The notes below the pieces were generated by a model. The model saw only the letters and a program-made list of their open reading frames with translations, was not told where the DNA came from and searched no databases. A stretch of 64,000 nt of DNA from Pseudorasbora parva (lineage: Eukaryota; Chordata; Actinopteri; Cypriniformes; Gobionidae): positions 39,077,303 to 39,141,302 of the forward strand of contig NC_090177.1 in assembly GCF_024679245.1 (NCBI RefSeq), in the 5' to 3' direction. The position numbers and the translations under genes are program-made. Shown piece by piece: positions 55,060-64,000 of the stretch; position 1 is the first letter of the stretch; the number at the start of each line of letters is the position of its first letter.

Positions 55060-55974
55060 TATAGGGGTCATTCCTGGGATTCGGTAATATTCAACTTGGA
55101 CTTTTTAATTTTTGAACTACATATAATTACATTTCTAAATACCCCACATTATTAGGCACATATTAAACCTTCAAAAAATCATAATTTCCCATCTCAGGCA
55201 TTAAAGAGTTTTTATTATTTTCAGACTTGTACACCTTTTATTCTCAACCCCGTAACGGACAAAATCGAATTAGTTTCAACAGGATTTTACACAAAACTTG
55301 TTATAAAACAAACATCCACCTACTGCTCATGCGTCCCTCATATTCAATGACTTTAAATGTAACATTTATGATAATTTTCACATTTTTAAGTGATGGAAGT
55401 TACAAGTATCCAAACTGTTTGACCGTGGTCTCCTTATTTTAGTAAGAAAAATTTTAATTTAGATCTTTAACTAAAACCACAATTGTACTGTGTTAGCCCT
55501 TAACAAGTCGGGAGGTAGTCAGCAAGAAATGCTTTATTTTTTAATTGTCATATTTATTTTATTTTGCAAAAATATTAATGTGACAGGGCTGACAATACTG
55601 TGATGGGGTTGAATACTGTAACAGGGTTGAAAGGACACATTTGCCTACTTTTAATTTGTATTTGTGTAATAGGAAAATCCTTCTTTGAGACTCAAACAAA
55701 ACACTATTTTATTTTAGGCATCCATGTAATAAAGACATAGACATATTTAGTTTTTTTAGGTTTTACTTTATTGCAGTGAGAATTTAAACAAAGTAAACTA
55801 CTGCAGGTTGTTAGTAACTTTCAAATATTTTTGGTAAGAAAAAACAAAAATAGATTAACAAACAGAACCTTTTATCAAATGGACACAATATGGTACATTC
55901 ACCAGTGTCTAAAACATTCCTCAGCGCTGGAACATAAAACAAAACTGCAGCAGATAAAAGTCCATAATAACATA
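54650..55974. other. Upstream of phlda3, intergenic
   Basis: An (A)n(TA)n tract at 55012-55062. The rest is AT-rich, with no gene. Frames such as 54565-54903 lack similarity. Confidence 0.45.
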
Positions 55975-56452
55975 CACTCACCTAAAGGATTATTAGGAAC
56001 ACCACACTAATACTGTGTTTGACCCTCCCGCCTTCAGAACTGCCTTAATTCTACGTGGCATTGATTCAACAAGGTGCTGAAAGAATTACTTAGAAATGTT
56101 GGCCCATATTGATAGGATAGCATCTTGCAGTTGATGGAGATTTGTGGGATGCACATCCAGGGCACAAAGCTCCCGTTCCACCACATCCCAAAGATGCTCT
56201 ATTGGGTTGAGATCTGGTGACTGTGGGGCCATTTTAGTGCAGTCAACTCATTGTCATGTTCAAGAAACCAATTTTCAAATGATTCAAGCTTTGTGACATG
56301 GTGCATTATCCTGCTGGAAGTAGCCATCAGAGGATGGGTACATGGTGGTCATAAAGGGATGGACATGGTCAGAAACAATGCTCAGGTAGGCCGTGGCATT
56401 TAAACGATGCCCAATTGGCACTAAGGGGCCTAAAGTGTGCCAAGAAAACATC
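55975..56452 (-). mobile_element. Tc1-like element, 3' end (copy A)
   Basis: It begins after TA with CACTCACCTAAAGGATTATT, a well-known fish Tc1 terminus. Read on the minus strand it encodes the transposase C-terminus, with the CCAGATCTCAACCCAATAGA codons for SPDLNPIE. It is cut at about 56452, where a fragment of another element starts. Confidence 0.85.
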
Positions 56453-56770
56453 TTCCGTTCTTAAGAATGACTTCAGTGCCGTTCTTTGTTCTTTTCTCAG
56501 AGAAAAGCTTAACTCCAAGTCTTCCAGAGTCGCGGTCAAAGCTGATTCGAAAGGCCGCCGTTCGCCAGTTTCTGTGTTTACTAGAAGCACGCAAACGCAA
56601 CTCAGCCATTATAACCCAGTCATTATGTTAAGCCCCCCCCCACCGACTCGTGATTGGCCCGACCAGAGTTTTGCGTTTACAGCTCAGAACTGTATTGAGA
56701 GTTGCTAGACGAAACTCGCGGGCAGATTAGATTGTTTGCCGCTAGGGTGCATCTAGATTTCTAGGCTAGG
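56446..56770 (-). mobile_element. Truncated sister of the RecQ-like element
   Basis: Closely similar to 37030-37342 (AAGAATGACTTCAGTGCCGT, AGAGAAAAGCT, CCAGTTTCTGTGTTTACTAG), ending in the same terminus TTTCTAGGCTA. The minus strand again encodes LELSFSLRKEQRTALKSFL. The left end is missing. It sits between two Tc1 pieces. Confidence 0.8.
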
Positions 56771-56794
56771 CCATTTTAGTACATTGAACTCATT

Positions 56795-58313
56795 TGGCCC
56801 TCATTTATCAATCTTGCGTAGAAACGGGCGTATATGTTGGCGTAAGATTATGCTTACACTCCTCTCACCGCCTGATTTATGAAGCTGTGCGCACCTCTGC
56901 AGTCCAGGTGTACGCAATACTTGCCCTTGATAAATGCCGCGGCTGAAAATGAATGAAGATATGGTATGACTTCAGAAGACTTGGAATGCAACATGAGTTA
57001 ATACTTTTAGACTGCTTTGGTCAGTTTTTGCAATAAATACCTGTGACTGTACATTTATTTGCCTGGTATGTGTTTTATATTGTTAAGATGTGGGTAGGTT
57101 TAGGGTAGGAGTGGAGTTAGTTGCTCCAAAATATAAAAGTAGCCTTTAAATATTAATAAAATCATGTCTGCTTTTATAAACGCAAATAATTAAATGCGTC
57201 TGTTTATGACGGCAAAGGTTTATCATTGTAATGAATGGAGCACCCAACGCGTCGCAAAATGACGCCCAGGGGCACCTTTAGCGTCTTAATTGTGACGCGG
57301 AAGGCACTTGACTATGCTTCGGATTTTGACGCCTTGGGAGTGAGAACGGGTTATATTCAAGTCTTCACCTCCCCAACGCCCTTTTTTTACGCCATGGACA
57401 CACCGAAGATGGCAAAGAAGCTAAACTTCTCCGATATGGAGCTCGAGACCATCACCAGGTGAAAAAAAACGAAATGCTTTTATTTGGGAGTTTAAAGAGT
57501 GGGATTAAAGGCATCCACAAAAACAAAATATGGACCCAAATGACGAGTACTGTTAATAGTGTGGGGGTTGAGAAGCGCACTCCAGCAGTTTAAAGCTGTT
57601 TGGATGAGAAATTACATATCACAATGCATTATTTTAATGTTTTGAAACAATTAGCATTTAATTTCGTATCAAGTCACATGTAATGGGGTGTATGATAGTG
57701 ATGATAATGTGATGTGGAGTAGCCTACCATTCATTCACATTAATAATTGCATGACAATTTGTAAGCTTATTCTTATTATGATTTTTATTATTAATGACGC
57801 TTATTTTTATTTAGAAGAAGAATGTCGTTATTATTTATTTTATTATTATTATTTAAAAGAAGAAGAATGTCATTTTTATTATTTTGTCAGTCTTAATTGT
57901 TTTCAGTCCCAGTCCGTGCGCAGCGGCCGGGCCTAACCCTGAACCGTCAGGTAAAGCGCACAGGCTCGCAACTGGAGGAATACATGCCTACGAATCAAAT
58001 GCTTTGTAAAGTCACACAAATTAAATATTGAAGTCCATGTTGCACAAAAATAAACACTGAAGTTTATAATTACTATGTTGTTGTTGTTGTTTACAGTGGG
58101 TCATAATATAGCATATCTTTGTCAGTGCGTTTTTGTGGTGTTAAGAATTGTTTTTCTCAAAACGTGCGTACACCACCTCCTGAGCTGGCGTAGGATTTGA
58201 GCGTGCCGTACGCCACCGTCTATATTGATAAATCTCAAAGTCACCGTGGATTTGGGTGTATGCAAGGTGTACACTGGAAATTTGGTGTACGCACTTTTGA
58301 TAAATGAGGGCCA
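56795..58313. mobile_element. Harbinger-like element inside Tc1
   Basis: The perfect 17-bp inverted ends TGGCCCTCATTTATCAA and TTGATAAATGAGGGCCA. Comparison with copy A shows the empty site AACTCATTGTCATG, so TT (56793-56794 and 58314-58315) is a 2-bp duplication. It carries a Myb/SANT-like frame, as Harbinger and ISL2EU-type elements do. 1519 bp, no transposase recognised. Confidence 0.8.
57394..57593 (+). pseudogene. Myb/SANT-like domain, one frameshift
   Basis: MDTPKMAKKLNFSDMELETI, then after a 1-bp shift near 57460 VKKNEMLLFGSLKSGIKGIH, then W and VNSVGVEKRTPAV and a stop. The NFSxxELExI...LLFGSLxSGI...W...VNSV pattern is that of the Myb/SANT DNA-binding proteins of Harbinger-type elements. 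The single frameshift makes it inactive as written. Confidence 0.7.
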
Positions 58314-59073
58314 TTGTCATGTTCTAGAAACCAATTTGAAATGATTCGAGCTTTGTGACATGGTGCATTATCCTGCTTGAAGAAGCCATCAGAGGATGGG
58401 TACATGGTGGTCATAAAGGGATGGACATGGTCAGAAACAATGCTCAGGTAGGCCGTGGCATTTAAACGATGCCCAATTAGCACTAAGGGGTCTAAAGTGT
58501 GCCAATAAAACATCCCCACACCATTACACCACCACCACCAGCCTGCACAGTGGTAACAAGGCATGATGGATCCATGTTCTCGTTCTGTTTACGCCAAATT
58601 CTGACTCTACCATCTGAATGTCTCAACAGAAATCGAGTCTCATCAGACCAGGCAACATTTTTCCAGTCTTCAACTGTCCAATTTTGGTGAGCTTGTGCAA
58701 ATTGTAGCCTCCTTTTCCTATTTGTAGTGGAGATGAGTGGTACCCGGTGGGGTCTTCTGCTGTTGTAGCCCATCCGCCTCAAGGTTGTGCGTGTTGTGGC
58801 TTCACAAATGCTTTGCTGCATACCTCGGTTGTAACGAGTGGTTATTTCAGTCAAAGTTGCTCTTCTATCAGCTTGAATCAGTCGGCCCATTCTCCTCTGA
58901 CCTCTCGCATCAACAAGGCATTTTCGCCCACAGGACTGCCGCATACTGGATGTTTTTCCCTTTTCACACCATTCTTTGTAAACCCTAGAAATGGTTGTGT
59001 GTGAAAATCCCAGTAACTGAGCAGATTGTGAAATACTCAGACTGGCCCGTCTGACACCAACAGCCATGCTCAA
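58241..59073 (-). pseudogene. Tc1 transposase, long N-terminal part
   Basis: A 193-codon open frame encodes LSISQSAQLLGFSHTTISRV (helix-turn-helix), GRKCLVDARGQRRMGRLIQA and VAWSDETRFLLRHSDGRVRI (first Asp). It breaks at about 58505 by a frameshift near MVWG and resumes as HTLDPLVLIGHRLNATAYLS and FFKQDNAPCHKARI (second Asp). The Glu-containing end is not present in this copy. Confidence 0.85.
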
Positions 59074-59265
59074 AATTGCTTAAATCACCTTTCTTTCCCA
59101 TTCTGACATTCAGTTTGGAGTTCAGGAGATTGTCTTGACCAGGACCACACCCCTAAATGCATTGAAGCATCTGCCATGTGATTGGTAGATTAGGAAATTG
59201 CATTAATGAGAAATTATATATACACAGTAGCCAATATACATGCAAATATATATATAATTATACAT

Positions 59266-59267
<2 letters not shown>

Positions 59268-59338
<71 letters not shown>
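59268..59338. repeat. (CA)n microsatellite
   Basis: About 35 CA units directly after the Tc1 copy B 5' end. Confidence 0.95.
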
Positions 59339-59341
<3 letters not shown>

Positions 59342-59513
59342 TTTTTCTTAGATGTGATTAATTGAGATTAATCATTTTATAGCCTATATATATTTACTAA
59401 TACTAGACAGATACAGAGTAAGTCAAACATATTCCATCTAATAACCGCTAAAGTCTCCTTTCTTCATTTCAGTAGACATACAATTGTTAAACAATTGTTA
59501 AACACTATACCAG

Positions 59514-59751
59514 ATCTTTTAATGGATACAATCCTACCTGGATCCTAGTCTGTTTAGATTCTGCTTTGATAAAAAAAAATTACAAAAAATTTGGTGCTGG
59601 AATGCTCTGTGACGTGAGACCTCACTTAAAAAATCTTTTAATGGATACAATCCTACCTGGATCCTAGTCTGTTTAGATTCTGCTTTGATAAAAAAAAATT
59701 ACAAAAAATTTGGTGCTGGAATGCTCTGTGACGTGAGACCTCACTTAAAAA
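59514..59751. repeat. Perfect 119-bp tandem duplication
   Basis: 59514-59632 and 59633-59751 are identical by eye, from ATCTTTTAATGGATACAATC to GAGACCTCACTTAAAAA, including a 9-A run. It is a recent duplication or an assembly artefact. Confidence 0.95.
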
Positions 59752-61484
59752 ACATGACCTCCCAAATAATTTAAATATTTGCCTACAGTCAAGTACGTAC
59801 TTTGAAAATAATCAGAATGCATATCTGCCTATTTTGCTGTGTCATAGTTAAAATAATCAAAAACAACCAATGGCATGCTTTCATATTATTCATTATTTGG
59901 TGTGTTGTTTTTTTGATTGACAGACCAAAAGAATCCATTATTAATGTAAGGGGACAAAAAAGAAGAGTCTTGTTGCACTCTAGGTAACATCCAAAACATA
60001 AATGAACAGAATAATCTTTGCTTTGTGTCTCAAGCTCTTTAGAGCAGCAGGAAGCGAAACTCATCCGTTGTTGTTTTTACTGATACAACTAAAATGGAAT
60101 GATGAACATCTTTAAAAGTCACTGTTGGTCGTGAGAATTAGACACTTTTCTCATAGTTAAGATATTGCGGGACATCATTTTGCATTCTGTCCACTAGAGG
60201 ACAATCTTTACCTCTTTGTAACATTTGAAACCAAACTAGAAGGGTCCACACCATGTTGTTTTAAAAAAAGTCACGACACAAATGAATAAAACATTTAGGT
60301 CGTGTACTCTTAGTGGAACCAGTGTCATTGCCCTGACATAATTGGTGTTGAAGGTATATACTCGCTGTTCACCTACAGTAAGATTTTAACGTTATGAATG
60401 AAACCTCTATTAATCATATGCAAACATTTGCCTGTCTTTGTCTTTCACAGATGGAATGTGTGTAGGTGGTGCCCTTTCCTTCCCTCAGCTCAACAGTTAT
60501 TACGGGCTGACAGCTTGAACATGAACAACGTTACTCCCACTCAACACTGAGAGTTTGTATTTGTTATGTTTGACAGCTTGATCATATCCCAGTCATTAAT
60601 TTCACTTTCTTTTATCAGGTGAAAAGTTTAAGCAAGCAGGTGTACATTTTCCCCCCCCCCCAAATGGATTCTAAATTGAAATCTTGTTTTAAAAAACCCT
60701 CTATTCCAAAACGTTTATATATAAGGAGAACGATCTTAAATGCTGAATGTTTTTTTTGTGTGTGGGTGTGTGATCACATGACCTGTTTAATTAATAACAT
60801 TTAAAATTAATTAATTAAAACTAAATCCATAAAGTGATAGGAATCATTAAAAGTTACAAAAGTGCCTAATAGAAACCTTTACAATTCTTTATAGGACGTT
60901 TTCTTCTAAATGTGCACCTCAGTGGGACAAAGCTTATTTAGGAACTCATTTGGGCATTTTAAATTGTTTGTTGTAACAACCACTATTTTTTAAATGATGA
61001 GGGGAAATTCTGTTAAAGGAATACTACGCTCTCAGAAAAAAAGGTACAGTGCTGTCACTGGGGCGGTACCCTAAGGTACAAAAGTAAAAAGGTACATCTT
61101 TGGACCTAACTAACCCCTAAGTGAAGTTTTATTAACTAATTTCGGGAGGAGCACTTAAGATAATTAAACAACGGAGCCGTCAGCTAATCAAACCTAATTA
61201 ACAAGGGGAGCACGTCAGATAATTAAACCTAATTAAACACAGGTGGAGCATGGTAAGCTAATCAATCTGATCAACGATAGGAGGTGTACTTATACTACAG
61301 ATTTACCTCCTCTCGTTGACCATTTTCATTTTGGCATGGATGGCTTCAGGCAGGTCGCCCCACCTGCACACTCACGCTGCTAGGCTAACTCCAAATGCTC
61401 AAGAAACAAGAATTTTCCTAACAAAAGTTTAAGCTATTTATAAACTCAACTCATACCGCTTCATCAGCATTCATGTGCCGTTCC
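59752..61484. other. Intergenic, no gene found
   Basis: AT-rich to about 61000. A fragment at 61020-61110 (AAAAAAAGGTACAGTGCTGT, GGGGCGGTACCCTAAGGTAC) is a common fish repeat. 61140-61320 has repeated AATTAAACCTAATTAA-type words and precedes the minisatellites. No coding region. Confidence 0.4.
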
Positions 61485-62305
61485 TTCAGTTCCCGCAGGA
61501 GCTGAGTTTCTCCGCCTAATTTTCTCCACAGCAGCAGCAGTGCTGTTCCCTCTGCTCCCACAGGAGCTGAGTTTCTCCAGCTAATTTTCTCCACAGCAGC
61601 AGCAGTGCCGTTCCCTCTGCTCCCACAGGAGCTCTGTTTCTCCGGCTAATTTTCTCCACAGCAGCAGCAGTGCTGTTCCCTCTGCTCACACGGAGCTCAG
61701 TTACTCTGGCTAAACTTTCTCCACTGCCGCAGCAGTGCCGTTCCCTCTACTCCCACAGGAGCTCAGTTTCTCTGGCTAATTTTCTCCACTGCCGCAGCAG
61801 TGCTGTTTCCTCTGCTCCCGCAGGAGCTCAGTTTTTCTGGCTAATTTCACCACTGCCGCAGCAGTGCTGTTTCCTCTGCTCCCGCAGGAGCTCAGTTTCT
61901 CTGACTAATTTTCTCCACAGCAGTGCTGTTTCCTCTGCTCCCGCAGGAGCTCAGTTTCTCTGACTAATTTTCTCCACTGCCGCAGCAGTGCTGTTTCCTC
62001 TGCTCCCGCAGGAGCTCAGTTTCTCTGGCTAATTTCACCACTGCCGCAGCAGTGCTGTTTCCTCTGCTCCCGCAGGAGCTCAGTTTCTCTGGCTAATTTT
62101 CTCCACTGCCGCAGCAGTGCTGTTTCCTCTGCTCCCGCAAGAGCTCAGTTTCTCTGACTAATTTTCTCCACTGCCACAGCAGTGCTGTTTCCTCTGCTCC
62201 CGCAGGAGCTCAGTTTCTCTGACTAATTTTCACCACTTCCACAGCAGTGCTGTTCCCTCTGCTCCCACAGGAGCTCAGTTTCTCTGGCTAATTTTCTCCC
62301 TTATC
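61485..62305. repeat. 65-bp minisatellite, about 12 units
   Basis: The unit (for example from 61542, 61607, 61672) is GCTGTTCCCTCTGCTCCCAC, then AGGAGCTGAGTTTCTCCAGC, then TAATTTTCTCCACAGCAGCAGCAGT. Some units are shorter in the TTTTCTCC or GCCGCAGCAG part. It includes GCAGCAG/CTGCTG words. 65 is not divisible by three, so no long frame persists. Confidence 0.95.
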
Positions 62306-62700
62306 CATCTGGCGAGGCTCCCCTATTGGAAGCAATGAGTCTTAATCTCCCATCGGATGCCGTCAGAGCCTCTCAGTCACTATCCATCTTTTCTTTTCCG
62401 TCCGGTGAAGCTTCCCTTTCCGATTGCAGTGAGCATTGATCTCCCGTCGAATGCAGTGAAAGCTCTCCTGGCGGGTGTTTCCCCATCTCTTTCTCCGTAC
62501 CGTCGGCCGATAGTACCCACTCATCTGATGCCAGGAATCTGCTCCTGGCAGAAGCTGGGTGGGCCCCCTCGGTCAGTCTTTCTTTTTAATTTCGACGCCC
62601 CATTTATCAATTTGGTAGGGCTCACTCATCTGACGCTGTGATTCTAATCTCCCGTCAGATGCGGCTTGAGCCCCCGATCGACGGTTTTCAAACTTCGCGC
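62306..62700. other. Spacer between the two minisatellites
   Basis: GC-rich with loosely repeated words (ATCTCCCGTCGAATGCAGTG, CATCTGATGCCAGG, CATCTGACGC, CCCGTCAGATGCGG). It may be a diverged edge of the following array. Confidence 0.5.
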
Positions 62701-64000
62701 ATGTTGAATCTCGTTGCGCGCTCTTTCTCCGGACGGTAAGGTTTTTTCGTTTGTTGCAGTGAGTCGGGCCCCCCTCAGACATTGCAAGAGCTTTCCCGAT
62801 TGGTCATCTTAATTTGAGGAAGCTCCTCATTTATCGGCCATTAGGGTTAGTTTCTCGTCTGTTGCAGTGAGCCCGGCCCCCCTCAGACGTTGCAAGAACC
62901 TTCCCGATCGGTCTTTCCAATTTGAGGATGCTCCTCATTTATTGGTCGGTGGGGTTTGTATCTCGTTGTGCGCTCTTTCTCCGGACGGTAAGGTTTTTTC
63001 GTTTGTTGCAGTGAGCCGGGCCCCCCTCAGACATTGCAAGAGCTTTCCCGATTGGTCATCTTAATTTGAGGAAGCTCCTCATTTATCGGCCATTAGGGAT
63101 GGTTTCCCTTCCTAATCGGTCCTTCTGATTTGAGGATGCTCCTCATTATCAGCTGGTACAGCTTGTTTCTCGTCTGTTGCAGTGAGCCTGGCCCCCCTCA
63201 GACGTTGCAAGAGCCTTTCCGATCGGTAATTTTATTCAAGACCGCTCCTAATTTAATCGGCCGGTAGGGTTTTTTCCCATCTGTTGCAGTGAGCCTGGCC
63301 CCCTCAGACGCCGTAAGAAGCCTTCCCAATCTACCCCGCTGATTTTGAGGATGCTCCTCATTTATCAGCTGGAAGAGCTCATTTTACATCTGTTGCAGTG
63401 AGCCAGGCCCCCCTCAGACTTGGTAGAGAGCCTTCCCGATCGGTACGCCAAATTCTAGGCTGCTCCTCCTCTATCGTTCAGTAGGGTCTTCTTTTTAATC
63501 TGTTGCAGTGAGCCTGACCCCCCTCAGATGCTGTAAGAAGCCTTCCCAATCTGCCCCCCTGATTTTGAGGATGCTCCTCATTTATCAGCCGGAAGAGCTC
63601 GTCTTACGTCTGTTGCAGTGAGCCAGGCCCCCCTCAGACTCGATAAAGAGCCTTCCCGATCGGTACGCCAAATTCTAGGCCGCTCCTCATTTATCGTCCG
63701 GTAGGGTTTTTCTCGTCTGTTGCAGTGAGCCCGGCCCCCCTCAGATGTTGTAAGAGCCTTCCCATCGGCCTCTCTGATTTTGAGGATGTTCCTCATTTAT
63801 CAGCCGGAAGAGCTCGCTTCTCGTCTGTTGCAGTGAGCCGGACCCCCCTCAGACGTTGCAAAGGGCCCTCCCGATCGGTAATTTTACAAAAATTCTCCTC
63901 ATCCATCGTCCGGTAGGGTTCTTTCCCGTCTGTTGCAGTGAGCCTGGCCCCCCTCAGACGCGGCAAGAGCTTTCCCGATCGATCTTCCAACGCCCAGTTT
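62701..64000. repeat. ~108-bp minisatellite, reaches window end
   Basis: TCTGTTGCAGTGAGCC-CGGCCCCCCTCAGACG-TTGCAAGAGCCTTCCCGATCGG-ATTTGAGGATGCTCCTCATTTATCGG-CGGTAGGGTT recurs about 11 times (GTTGCAGTGAG near 62754, 62861, 63005, 63175, 63282, 63390, 63502, 63611, 63718, 63826, 63934). Most spacings are 107-112 bp, and two are longer (144 and 170). The array continues past 64000. Open frames in it are shadows. Confidence 0.95.

Larger units (their letters stand above)
56771..59217 (-). mobile_element. Tc1-like element (copy B), interrupted
   Basis: It resumes at GGCCATTTTAGTAC (56771), is split at 56795 by a 1.5-kb insertion and continues from 58316 to about 59217 with the 5' end of the family (ATTAATGAGAAATT). 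It overlaps copy A by about 225 bp of family sequence, so the two are separate copies or a partial duplication. Confidence 0.8.

Overview
The window is vertebrate nuclear DNA, almost certainly from a teleost and probably a cyprinid. The evidence is three spliced vertebrate genes, many Tc1/mariner, Harbinger-like and TTAA-flanked DNA transposons, carp/zebrafish-type dispersed repeats and long CA/TA microsatellites. Species cannot be fixed from sequence alone. I assembled gene models by hand from splice sites, codon phase and protein similarity.

All three genes lie on the minus strand. (1) lad1 (ladinin-1) spans about 1675-23000. Thirteen coding exons join in phase into a 424-codon ORF from ATG 22993 to TGA 2548. 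(2) tnni1 (slow-skeletal-type troponin I) spans about 26016-38040. Seven coding exons, one a 7-bp microexon, encode 188 residues, and a likely non-coding first exon sits behind a TATA-like box near 38070. (3) phlda3 (PH-domain protein) has a single coding exon, 53895-54278, 127 residues, with a p53-type site about 310 bp upstream. LAD1, TNNI1 and PHLDA3 are neighbours in the same orientation on human 1q32.1, so this is a conserved syntenic block. The genes do not form a pathway: one is epithelial, one is sarcomeric and one is a p53/AKT regulator.

The rest is introns and intergenic DNA filled with repeats. 1-1310: decayed Tc1 element. 1329-1422 and 9493-9600: near-perfect palindromes. 4096-5066: 42-bp minisatellite in lad1 intron 12. 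8046-8438, 11164-11799, 13375-13802, 17249-17611 and 20187-21052: inverted-repeat elements in lad1 introns. 14627-15670: 72-bp CCAAT-rich minisatellite. 17775-18407 and 24620-25030: head-to-head LTR-like inverted repeats. 31081-31690: tRNA-like tandem repeat in a tnni1 intron. 35317-37342: an element with 9-bp target duplications carrying a RecQ-helicase-like fragment, interrupted by a TTAA-flanked THAP element. 40818-42372: nearly intact Tc1-like element. 43661-45258: TTAA-flanked THAP element with its own nested foldback. 46073-47062: solo LTR. 55975-59217: Tc1 mosaic split by a Harbinger-like element. 61485-64000: two large minisatellites, the last running off the window.

The most notable content is the layered transposon nesting with captured or accessory coding exons (THAP, P2X7-like, RecQ-like, Myb/SANT), the tnni1 microexon, and the tandem arrays. 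I saw no prokaryotic system, CRISPR array, rRNA or functional tRNA gene.
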